NCBI GenBank assembly: GCA_910586765.1
Contig: CAJUJJ010000071.1
Span: 1-5,070, forward strand
Direction of reading: 5' to 3'
From: an uncultured Clostridia bacterium
GTDB taxonomy: Bacteria > Bacillota > Clostridia > Lachnospirales > Anaerotignaceae
Length of the DNA: 5,070 bases
Shown in pieces: positions 1 through 5,070 of this stretch (its first letter is position 1; every line of letters begins with the position of its first letter). A program made the translations under genes and the position numbers. A model generated the notes under the pieces. The model was not told the DNA's origin. It did not search any database and saw only the letters and a program-made list of their open reading frames with translations.

Positions 1-160
1 ATCTACCATTTGTAATATGGCGTGGTGTTGTTCTATTTCCTCCTGTCATAACATCTGGTACTGAAATACCTTTTCCGTCCTCTTGCCAGCCACCTTCAAA
101 TTGATTTGCTGCTGTTGCTCCTCCCCATAAAAAATTTTCTGGAAATTTGTATGTACTCAT
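1..160 (-). CDS. Glycosyl hydrolase family 1, probable 6-phospho-beta-glucosidase (N-terminal fragment)
   Basis: Only the first 53 residues lie in the window; the gene runs off the left edge. The N-terminus FLWGGATAANQFEGG (residues 10-24) fits every position of the family 1 glycosyl hydrolase N-terminal signature, including the Asn-Gln pair; Gln20 corresponds to the family's glycone-binding glutamine. The following stretch, with GKGISVPDV and a PRHIT-like segment near residues 46-50, resembles bacterial 6-phospho-beta-glucosidases. These are cytoplasmic enzymes that hydrolyse phosphorylated beta-glucosides (cellobiose-6-P, salicin-6-P and similar) delivered by the phosphotransferase system. 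The catalytic glutamates lie beyond the edge. The ATG at 160 is preceded at 7 bases by a perfect AGGAGG (173-168), which directly follows the stop codon of the EIIBCA permease. That spacing implies one operon with translational coupling, and the neighbour supports a phospho-sugar substrate. The family call is firm; the exact sugar is inferred. Confidence 0.93.
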   Translation of the reverse strand, partial: MSTYKFPENFLWGGATAANQFEGGWQEDGKGISVPDVMTGGNRTTPRHITNGR

Positions 161-173
161 AATGATTCCTCCT

Positions 174-2030
174 TTATTCAACTGCTTCCATTATTTTTTG
201 ACCTGCTTTGATATCGCCTTCTGGCGCAAATGTTATTTCTGTATAATTATCTCCATTTAATACTACTACAATAACGGTGTCTGGGTGTCCTGCATTTGCT
301 ACTGCTTTTCTATCAAATACAAGTAATGGCTGTCCTGCTTTTATAGCATCTCCAGATTTTACCTTTAGTTCAAATCCTGTTCCACCCATTTCTACCGTAT
401 CTACACCAACATGAATTAAAAGCTCTACACCATCATTACTTACAAATCCTAGTGCGTGACCTGTGTCTGCTGCGTGTGCGATTGTTCCATCAAATGGTGC
501 ATATACAATACCATCACTTGGTTCAATCCCCATTGTTTTGCCAAGTACACCTGCTGAAAATGTTGGGTCTGGTATATTTTCCATAGCAATTACTTTGCCA
601 TTGATAGGAGCATATACTGTATTTTTTTCGATATTCTCTATTGTAATTGCTTTTATTTCTTTTTCTGCATTTTCGTATTTTAATGAAAGTATAAATGTAA
701 TGACTGCTGATGCAACTGCTGAAATCACAAGTGATATAATGATATTCCAGAAAAATGTCATAGTATCATTTCCTATGTAAAGTAATATCGCTGGAATACC
801 AGAAGAACCTGTTGCAAAGCGGTGTGTATGTGTAATACCTGCATAAAGTCCGCCCAAACCGCCACCAATCATTGCTGCAACTAAAGGATATTTTTTAGGT
901 AAATTCAAACCATATAATACCGGTTCTGTAATACCCATCAATGCCGTTGTACCAGTAGAAAGTCCTAATTGTTTTGTTTTAGAGTCTTTTGTACGAAATC
1001 CTACCACCAATGCTGCTGCACCTTGTGCAATATTAGAGCATACACAACCTGGACCAAATATACTATCAAATCCTAAACTTGCCATTTGCATACTTCCTAA
1101 TGGTGCAACAGCATGATGTAATCCAAACATAACCATAATAGGAAGCAATCCGCCAATCAATACCGCAGGTGCCCAGCTTGCATTTGTGCTTAACCAATCA
1201 AATACTAATGCTAATCCTTCTCCTACATAATCTCCTATAGGACCTAATGTAGATAATGCTAATGTGCCTATAATGAGAAATGTAAACATTGGTACAAATA
1301 CTAAGTTGACTGATTTTGGTATGATTTGATTTAATTTTTTCTCTACAAAAGATTGTACTAATATTACTAATATAATAGGTATTACTGTTGATGTATAAGA
1401 AATTAAATAAAATGGTATGATGCCAAAAAATCTAACAGGTTCTGCTGCTGTAACAAGTGCTGTCCAGTTTGGGTGACACATAATACCTGCTACTGTCATA
1501 GCTAATATGACAGTACTTTTCATTCTTTTTGCAGTAGTATAAGCCAATAATATAGGTAAAAATGCAAATGCTGCGTCTGCAAAAAAGTTTAATACATAAT
1601 AAGTTTGAGAAGTGCTATCTACTAAATGAAACACGGTTAATAATGCCATAAGTGCTTTTAACATACCTGCACCAGATAATGCTGGTATACTGGGTTGAAA
1701 TACACTTGATATAAAATCAATTATTAAATTGATAGGGGACATTTTTGCTCCATCTGTTTGATTTTGTTCGCTGTCTTTGTTTGGTATAAATTTTTCTACT
1801 TCTTCAAAAACTTCTGCTACGTGCATACCGATGACAACTTGAAACATACCGCCACTTTCTACTACCTGAGCAACGCCATCTAAATTTTGAATTCCTTCTT
1901 TGTCTGCTTTTGTCGTGTCTTTTAATGTAAATCTTAAACGAGTTTGACAATGACGTACTGCATTAATGTTTTCTGCTCCACCAACTTTGTTTACGATTGT
2001 TTCTGCAAGACTTGTGTACTTTTGACTCAT
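174..2030 (-). CDS. PTS beta-glucoside-specific transporter, fused EIIBCA (BglF/BglP type)
   Basis: A 618-residue membrane permease that takes phosphate from HPr and couples uptake of a beta-glucoside to its phosphorylation. Domain order is B-C-A. The EIIB domain covers residues 1-85, with phosphorylated Cys28 in HCQTRLRF. The hydrophobic EIIC domain spans about 100-450 with multiple membrane segments and the conserved GITEP loop at 366-370. A glucose-type EIIA domain covers about 470-618; His525 (TGHALGF) and His540 (LLIHVGVD) are 15 residues apart as in that family, and His540 is the expected phospho-accepting residue. All key residues are present and the length matches known beta-glucoside EIIBCA proteins (about 610-625), so the gene looks intact. 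The ATG at 2030 has GGGAGG (2044-2039) 8 bases upstream. The adjacent family 1 hydrolase supports beta-glucoside specificity. Trehalose or sucrose permeases have related architecture but are less likely beside this hydrolase. No antiterminator gene or RNA target is visible. Confidence 0.95.
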   Translation of the reverse strand: MSQKYTSLAETIVNKVGGAENINAVRHCQTRLRFTLKDTTKADKEGIQNLDGVAQVVESGGMFQVVIGMHVAEVFEEVEKFIPNKDSEQNQTDGAKMSPINLIIDFISSVFQPSIPALSGAGMLKALMALLTVFHLVDSTSQTYYVLNFFADAAFAFLPILLAYTTAKRMKSTVILAMTVAGIMCHPNWTALVTAAEPVRFFGIIPFYLISYTSTVIPIILVILVQSFVEKKLNQIIPKSVNLVFVPMFTFLIIGTLALSTLGPIGDYVGEGLALVFDWLSTNASWAPAVLIGGLLPIMVMFGLHHAVAPLGSMQMASLGFDSIFGPGCVCSNIAQGAAALVVGFRTKDSKTKQLGLSTGTTALMGITEPVLYGLNLPKKYPLVAAMIGGGLGGLYAGITHTHRFATGSSGIPAILLYIGNDTMTFFWNIIISLVISAVASAVITFILSLKYENAEKEIKAITIENIEKNTVYAPINGKVIAMENIPDPTFSAGVLGKTMGIEPSDGIVYAPFDGTIAHAADTGHALGFVSNDGVELLIHVGVDTVEMGGTGFELKVKSGDAIKAGQPLLVFDRKAVANAGHPDTVIVVVLNGDNYTEITFAPEGDIKAGQKIMEAVE

Positions 2031-2045
2031 TCAAATTACCTCCCT

Positions 2046-2059
2046 TAAATTCAAATTTA
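2046..2059. promoter_or_regulatory. Candidate operator dyad in the PTS leader
   Basis: TAAATT-CA-AATTTA is a perfect inverted repeat with 6-bp arms around two bases. It lies between the predicted transcription start (near 2075) and the ribosome binding site of the EIIBCA gene, where a repressor could block the unit. The flanking DNA is very AT-rich, so a chance palindrome is possible. No regulator gene adjacent to the unit is visible to pair with it. Confidence 0.3.
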
Positions 2060-2081
2060 TTTTTCATTTGTTGTTAATACA

Positions 2082-2110
2082 AGTCTAGCATAGCGTGTTT
2101 ATAATGTCTA
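2082..2110 (-). promoter_or_regulatory. Candidate sigma-A promoter of the PTS-hydrolase unit
   Basis: Read on the minus strand: TAGACA (2110-2105, 5 of 6 to the -35 consensus), a 17-base spacer, then TAGACT (2087-2082, 4 of 6 to TATAAT) preceded by TGC, which gives an extended -10. Transcription would start near 2075, leaving a leader of about 45 bases. The preceding MATE gene is closed by a terminator, so a promoter is required somewhere here. This is the best match I found. Confidence 0.5.
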
Positions 2111-2168
2111 ATACCTATTTTAAATTTTTAATAATGCTTAAAATGAATAAATTAAATGTTATAGATAT

Positions 2169-2209
2169 AAAAAAATAAGACATAACCAAAACGGTTATAT
2201 CTTATTTTT
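2169..2209 (-). terminator. Intrinsic terminator after the MATE gene
   Basis: The hairpin has arms at 2171-2187 and 2193-2209 and a 5-base loop. On the minus strand it forms 10 bp, one U-G wobble and 6 bp without interruption, followed by a run of seven T (2175-2169). On the plus strand the wobble becomes a C-A mismatch, so the structure is better suited to leftward transcripts. It begins 7 bases past the MATE stop codon and separates the efflux operon from the PTS unit. Confidence 0.9.
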
Positions 2210-2215
2210 AAATGA

Positions 2216-3559
2216 TTATATCAATTCAAAATTTTTCCATTTTCCTTTTTTAAAGCGGATATAAAATAGAACTGCTCTAGTACACCAATCTAAGCACATA
2301 GCACAAGCGATGCCTATTACTCCCCAGCCTAATATAATGCCAAACAATATGGAAAATAGTAATCTTATTCCAACTGTTGTAATGATGGAAATTGTCATTG
2401 TAAATTTTACATCTCCTGCTGCTCTCAATCCTTTTCCAAGAGAATCTGCAAAAGGGAAAGCAATGGTATTAAATACATTGTGAATGAGTACAAGTATAAT
2501 AACTATACGCTTTGTTTCATTTTCAATGGTATAAAAATACATCATAACGGGTGTAATCAAAAATATCAATACATTCCATATAACAGAAAACATGATTGTA
2601 ATTTTCATTAGTTTTTTAAAATAGCTTTCTGCCATTTGTATTTGTTTTGCTCCCATACACTGCCCAATTACTGTGATAAATACAGGTCCCATTGTCACAC
2701 ATACCAATGCTGCAAGTGACCATATACTTTGTGCAATACCATTTGCTGCAATTTGATAAGTACCAAATAGTGCAACAACGCTACTGAGTGCTACTTTTAC
2801 AAACTGAAATATACCTTGTTCTATGCCATTTGGTACAGCAATGCCTAATATACATTTTAAAAGTTTTGTATCCCAGCAAAATATATATTTTTTAATATAA
2901 TAAACTTTGTTTTCTACATGAAAACATAACATAGTAATTGCTACAGCAGAAAATATCCTTGCTATTAGCGATGGATAAGCAACACCTGAAACACCCGCAT
3001 GAAGTACAAATACACCTAATATATTTCCTATCACATTGATGATATTTGAAATAACCGAAATATACATTGTTGTATTTGTCTTTCCAATACTGCGATAAAG
3101 TGCTGCACCTGCATTATAAATAGCAAGTGCTGGATAAGAATAAGCGGATATTCTCAAATAAGTTACACAAGCAATCATAACATCTTCTTCTACTTTACCA
3201 AATATAAGCCTCATTAAACTTCTATTAAAAACCAATGAAAATATGGTAATAATAATCGAAAAAACTACTGAAATCATGAAGAGCTGGCTTGCACTTTTAT
3301 TTGCCTGTTTATATTTTTCACTTCCTATGTATTGGCTAACAATAACTGCTCCACCAGAAGCAAGTGCAGTAAATAAATAGATAAAAATAGTGTTAAAAGA
3401 GTTTACTAGTGATACACCAGATACTGCTGCCTCTCCTACAAAACTAATTACAAAAGTATCTGCAAGCCCCACTAATATTGTTAAAAACTGTTCAAAAAAT
3501 AATGGAATAATAAATTGTTTTAAATCCTTATTAGAAAACAGCATATCTGATTGTTTCAC
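2216..3559 (-). CDS. MATE-family efflux transporter (multidrug/cation antiporter)
   Basis: A 447-residue inner-membrane protein made of two related hydrophobic halves, the 12-segment MATE layout, which exports drugs or other organic compounds in exchange for Na+ or H+. Family-like features are GLADTFVISFVGEAAVSGVSL (about 31-51) and GGAVIVSQYIG (69-79) in the first half. The second half has VPNGIEQGIFQ (242-252), GTYQIAANGIAQ (266-277) and GKGLRAAGD (375-383), the counterpart of the usual RGxGD element. The length is normal for the family and there is no break. It lies 24 bases downstream of a MerR-type regulator gene and is followed by a strong terminator, so the pair is probably one operon. 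The start is uncertain. The longest frame opens with GTG at 3559, but AAAAGGAA abuts that codon too closely. The in-frame ATG at 3544 (residue 6) gives a more usual MLFSNKDL start but a rather long spacing. The substrate cannot be told from sequence. Confidence 0.92.
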   Translation of the reverse strand: MKQSDMLFSNKDLKQFIIPLFFEQFLTILVGLADTFVISFVGEAAVSGVSLVNSFNTIFIYLFTALASGGAVIVSQYIGSEKYKQANKSASQLFMISVVFSIIITIFSLVFNRSLMRLIFGKVEEDVMIACVTYLRISAYSYPALAIYNAGAALYRSIGKTNTTMYISVISNIINVIGNILGVFVLHAGVSGVAYPSLIARIFSAVAITMLCFHVENKVYYIKKYIFCWDTKLLKCILGIAVPNGIEQGIFQFVKVALSSVVALFGTYQIAANGIAQSIWSLAALVCVTMGPVFITVIGQCMGAKQIQMAESYFKKLMKITIMFSVIWNVLIFLITPVMMYFYTIENETKRIVIILVLIHNVFNTIAFPFADSLGKGLRAAGDVKFTMTISIITTVGIRLLFSILFGIILGWGVIGIACAMCLDWCTRAVLFYIRFKKGKWKNFELI

Positions 3560-3583
3560 TTCCTTTTATTTTATAATTTTGCT

Positions 3584-3925
3584 TTAAGTTTTTTGAATTT
3601 CATATTTTATATAATCCAAATATTCAATTTGCTTTTCCCTTTTGTGAATTTCTTCCAATGTATTGCTACGTTTTTGGTTGAGCATAGAAATTCTTTTTTC
3701 TTTTGTATTTGTGTGAAGTGATAATAACATATATTGTTTTATTTCTTGATTGCAAAATCCAGCATCATATAATGTCATAATCATACTAAGTTTTTCAATA
3801 TCTTGTTCATCATACTGCCATTTTCCAATTTCTTTTTTCTCTGTTTTATATAATTTCCAGCTTTCATATTCTTTTAATTGCTCAATAGGAATACAATATC
3901 TTTGGCTTACTTCATAAATTGTCAT
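3584..3925 (-). CDS. Short divergent MerR-type transcriptional regulator
   Basis: A 113-residue protein. Residues 1-70 follow the MerR winged-helix pattern: an initial MTIYEVSQRY helix, LKEYESWKL where typical members have LRYYDxxGL, then YDEQDIEKLSMIMTLYDAGFCNQEIKQYM, the usual second helical part. Residues 75-110 are a charged helix with hydrophobic spacing (LEEIHKREKQIEYLDYIKYEI), the expected dimerising antiparallel coil. No separate ligand-binding domain follows, and the only two cysteines (11 and 58) do not suggest a metal sensor. The canonical arginine before the conserved tyrosine and the GL turn are altered, so it is a divergent member. The ATG at 3925 has AGGAGG (3937-3932) 6 bases upstream. 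Family custom and the 24-base gap to the MATE gene suggest it controls that exporter and itself. The inducer is unknown. Confidence 0.82.
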   Translation of the reverse strand: MTIYEVSQRYCIPIEQLKEYESWKLYKTEKKEIGKWQYDEQDIEKLSMIMTLYDAGFCNQEIKQYMLLSLHTNTKEKRISMLNQKRSNTLEEIHKREKQIEYLDYIKYEIQKT

Positions 3926-3940
3926 ACTATTCCTCCTAAC

Positions 3941-3972
3941 AAAAAAATATAGATGCCTTTGACATCTATATT
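3941..3972 (-). terminator. Intrinsic terminator of the LysR gene, just ahead of the MerR ribosome binding site
   Basis: A perfect 10-bp inverted repeat (AATATAGATG 3946-3955, CATCTATATT 3963-3972) with a 7-base loop is followed on the minus strand by a run of seven T (3947-3941). It lies 53 bases past the LysR stop and only 3 bases before the AGGAGG of the MerR gene. On the plus strand the hairpin is not followed by a clean T-run, so the leftward orientation is preferred. Confidence 0.8.
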
Positions 3973-3998
3973 ATAAATCTCTTTTATTAAAATATCTA
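3970..3998 (-). promoter_or_regulatory. Predicted promoter of the MerR-MATE operon
   Basis: On the minus strand TAGATA (3998-3993, 4 of 6) is followed after 17 bases by a perfect TATAAT (3975-3970). The predicted start is near 3963-3965. The -10 box shares three bases with the 5' arm of the terminator hairpin, so transcripts from here would lack that arm. The leader would be about 38-40 bases and contain the AGGAGG of the regulator gene. Confidence 0.65.
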
Positions 3999-4014
3999 AT
4001 ACTTATACTGTATT
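3998..4014. promoter_or_regulatory. ATAC-N7-GTAT dyad, candidate regulator binding site
   Basis: AATAC and GTATT form a perfect inverted repeat separated by 7 bases. It contains a T-N11-A core, the layout typical of LysR-family binding sites. It ends at the -35 box of the predicted MerR-MATE promoter, centred about 43 bases before the predicted start. Either the LysR protein encoded just upstream or the MerR protein could bind. The AT-rich context makes chance possible. Confidence 0.35.
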
Positions 4015-4025
4015 GCAAAAAATGC

Positions 4026-4916
4026 TTAAGAAGTATAATCATTTTCTAAATACGTTTTAACATGGGAAATAAATTTCACCATAGAAGGAGAAAGTGTTTG
4101 ATTTTTTCTCCAAACTAAAACACTGTTATTTGTGATTTCTGGTTCCATAGGTTTAAAACATAAATCCGTATGATTATTTTCTCCTTTAATAGTGATTGCA
4201 ACACCAACTTTATTTTCTGTCATAATAAAAATATTATTTTGTGACAAATTGCAAGTACAAGCTACTTTCATTTTTTCTCGTTCTTCCTCAAACCAGTTTT
4301 CTATTTCATTCAATACAGATTGTCGCTTTGGAAGAATGAGAGGTACATCAATTAAATCATGTGGCGTAATTTTTTGTTTTTGTGCTAATGGGTTATCTTT
4401 CCTCATTAGTACATTCAATACTTCTTTAAATGGCATTTTTACAAAATGATATTTGCTAATTTCTACTGGCTCTAATAAAAGCCCCATATCTAATATACCA
4501 TGATTCAATTTTTCTTTTACATCATCTGCAATCGCAGTATAAATATCAAAACTAACATTGGGATATTGTTGTTGAAAAGAGGCTATCATTTCAGAAAGTG
4601 GTTTCATATTTTTCGTTTCTCCACAGCCTATGGCAATTTCTCCCACAATATTTTCTTCTTGATAAAGTAATTCTTTTTCTGTTTTTTCTGCTAAATCTAC
4701 AATTTCCTGTGCTCGCCGACGCAACAACATACCCTCTTCTGTTAGTACTATACTATGCTTGCTTCTGCGAAATAATTTTATGCCAAGTTCTTCTTCCATT
4801 TGCATAAGCTGGCGAGAAAGAGTAGGTTGTGTAATATGTAATAATGCTGCTGCTCTTGTAATATTTTCTTCTCTTGCTACTGCAAGAAAATATTTTAAAA
4901 CACGTATTTCCATCAT
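4026..4916 (-). CDS. LysR-family transcriptional regulator
   Basis: A 296-residue DNA-binding regulator, full length for the family. Residues 3-62 form the N-terminal winged helix-turn-helix: VLKYFLAVAREENITRAAALLHITQPTLSRQLMQMEEELGIKLFRR, with the classic AA...L..TQPTLSRQ recognition helix. A linker helix (about 63-90) leads to a periplasmic-binding-protein-like effector domain (about 91-290, starting GEIAIGCGE), which in this family senses a small metabolite. The ATG at 4916 is followed at once by a second ATG. GGAG in AGAGGAGA stands 6 bases before the first and 9 before the second; relatives commonly begin MEIRVL, so either may be used. A perfect TATAAT lies upstream with a dyad over the -35 region, suggesting autorepression. 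A possible gene reads away to the right, the usual place for a LysR target. The effector and target cannot be named from this window. Confidence 0.95.
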   Translation of the reverse strand: MMEIRVLKYFLAVAREENITRAAALLHITQPTLSRQLMQMEEELGIKLFRRSKHSIVLTEEGMLLRRRAQEIVDLAEKTEKELLYQEENIVGEIAIGCGETKNMKPLSEMIASFQQQYPNVSFDIYTAIADDVKEKLNHGILDMGLLLEPVEISKYHFVKMPFKEVLNVLMRKDNPLAQKQKITPHDLIDVPLILPKRQSVLNEIENWFEEEREKMKVACTCNLSQNNIFIMTENKVGVAITIKGENNHTDLCFKPMEPEITNNSVLVWRKNQTLSPSMVKFISHVKTYLENDYTS

Positions 4917-4947
4917 AAAAATTCTCCTCTTTTCATTTGTTTTTATT

Positions 4948-4976
4948 ATTATATCAAATGTTTTTTATACTTTGTA
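4948..4976 (-). promoter_or_regulatory. Predicted promoter of the LysR gene
   Basis: On the minus strand there is a perfect TATAAT (4953-4948), with a poor -35 (TACAAA, 4976-4971, 3 of 6) at 17-base spacing. Transcription would start near 4941, giving a leader of about 25 bases that carries the AGAGGAGA ribosome binding site. A weak -35 suits a regulated promoter. Confidence 0.55.
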
Positions 4977-4978
4977 TA
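4966..4978. promoter_or_regulatory. TATAC-TTT-GTATA dyad, candidate LysR autoregulatory site
   Basis: A perfect inverted repeat with 5-bp arms and a 3-base centre. Its outer bases form T-N11-A, matching the LysR-box layout. It covers the -35 region of the LysR promoter and lies between that gene and the possible rightward gene, where LysR proteins typically repress themselves and control a divergent target. The wider TTATACT...GTAT string recurs at 4003-4013 with different spacing. Confidence 0.4.
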
Positions 4979-5024
4979 TATATTAATGTAGAATATAGAA
5001 AAAGAAGAGGGTGTGATTAAAATA

Positions 5025-5070
5025 ATGAAAAAGGAAATACTAATAACAAAGGAGATGTTATTAGTATGGA
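5025..5070 (+). CDS. Possible start of a rightward gene (partial, unidentified)
   Basis: An open frame begins with ATG at 5025 (MKKEILITKEMLLVW) and runs off the right edge. An in-frame GTG at 5013 is also possible. A GAGGG sequence at 5007-5011 lies 13 bases before the ATG, a little far for a ribosome binding site. A TAGAAT at 4989-4994 could be its -10 box, but no good -35 stands upstream. An alternative start in another frame is the ATG at 5066, preceded by AAAGGAG (5048-5054) at 11 bases. The visible residues are too few to recognise a family. Being divergent from a LysR gene, whatever starts here is a likely target of that regulator. Confidence 0.4.
   Translation, partial: MKKEILITKEMLLVW
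5037..5067 (+). repeat. Perfect 11-bp inverted repeat with AAAGGAG in the loop
   Basis: ATACTAATAAC (5037-5047) and GTTATTAGTAT (5057-5067) are exact reverse complements around a 9-base loop, AAAGGAGAT. No T-run follows within the window, so it is not an evident terminator. It could be an RNA hairpin that presents or hides a ribosome binding site, a protein-binding dyad, or a coincidence within a coding start. Confidence 0.6.

Noticed and set aside
463..780. A 105-codon open frame on the plus strand opposite the EIIBCA gene
   Set aside because: It lies wholly antisense to an intact, well-conserved PTS gene and its translation resembles no family. It is a shadow frame.
2085..2103. A catabolite-responsive (cre) site around the CG step in the PTS promoter region
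   Set aside because: Aligning the cre consensus on that CG leaves about four mismatches at conserved positions, too poor to call even though such a site would be expected biologically.
2126..2143. TTTTAA-N6-TTAAAA inverted repeat upstream of the PTS promoter
   Set aside because: The arms are pure A/T in a very AT-rich gap and easily arise by chance. No other evidence supports a function.
3390..3587. A 65-codon plus-strand open frame opposite the MATE N-terminus
   Set aside because: It is antisense to a real gene, with no family resemblance and no promoter or ribosome binding site.
4192..4986. Three plus-strand open frames (4192-4449, 4598-4807, 4759-4986) opposite the LysR gene and its upstream region
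   Set aside because: They are antisense to a clear LysR gene, have no convincing ribosome binding sites and translate to low-complexity hydrophobic sequence.
1..5070. Mobile elements, CRISPR arrays, tRNA or rRNA genes, or a novel defence-type system
   Set aside because: I saw no transposase-like protein, direct-repeat arrays or RNA gene sequence. Every complete gene belongs to a familiar transport or regulator family.

Overview
This is an AT-rich window of about 5 kb. The genes are compact, most have strong AGGAGG-type ribosome binding sites, and the promoters and intrinsic terminators are of the low-GC Gram-positive kind. Gene order, protein style and base composition point to a Firmicute, most likely an anaerobic Clostridia/Lachnospiraceae-type gut bacterium. 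That placement is inferred from style, not from a marker gene. All four complete genes and the truncated left-edge gene read leftward (minus strand). One possible gene starts rightward at the right edge.

Left part (1-2215): a two-gene beta-glucoside utilisation unit. A complete EIIBCA phosphotransferase permease (174-2030) imports and phosphorylates a beta-glucoside. Thirteen bases downstream, a glycosyl hydrolase family 1 enzyme begins (start at 160, cut by the window edge) that would cleave the 6-phospho-sugar. The ribosome binding site of the hydrolase begins directly at the permease stop codon, so the two are probably translationally coupled. The unit has a candidate promoter of its own at 2082-2110. 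A clear terminator at 2169-2209 insulates it from the transporter gene upstream.

Middle part (2216-3972): a short divergent MerR-type regulator (3584-3925) followed after 24 bases by a MATE-family multidrug/cation antiporter (2216-3559). This looks like a regulator-efflux operon. Its predicted promoter overlaps the 5' arm of a terminator hairpin, so read-through from the upstream LysR gene should stop there while transcripts initiated at the promoter should escape.

Right part (4026-5070): a LysR-type regulator (4026-4916) with its own promoter, then a roughly 100-base divergent control region. A possible rightward gene starts near 5025 or 5066 and runs off the window. Short ATAC...GTAT dyads occur at the LysR promoter and upstream of the MerR-MATE promoter, so the LysR protein may control itself and possibly the efflux operon.

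The gene content is ordinary accessory metabolism and transport. I see no mobile element, CRISPR array, rRNA or tRNA. The most interesting signals are regulatory: the nested terminator/promoter, the paired dyads, and a perfect 11-bp inverted repeat at the right edge with a Shine-Dalgarno-like sequence in its loop.
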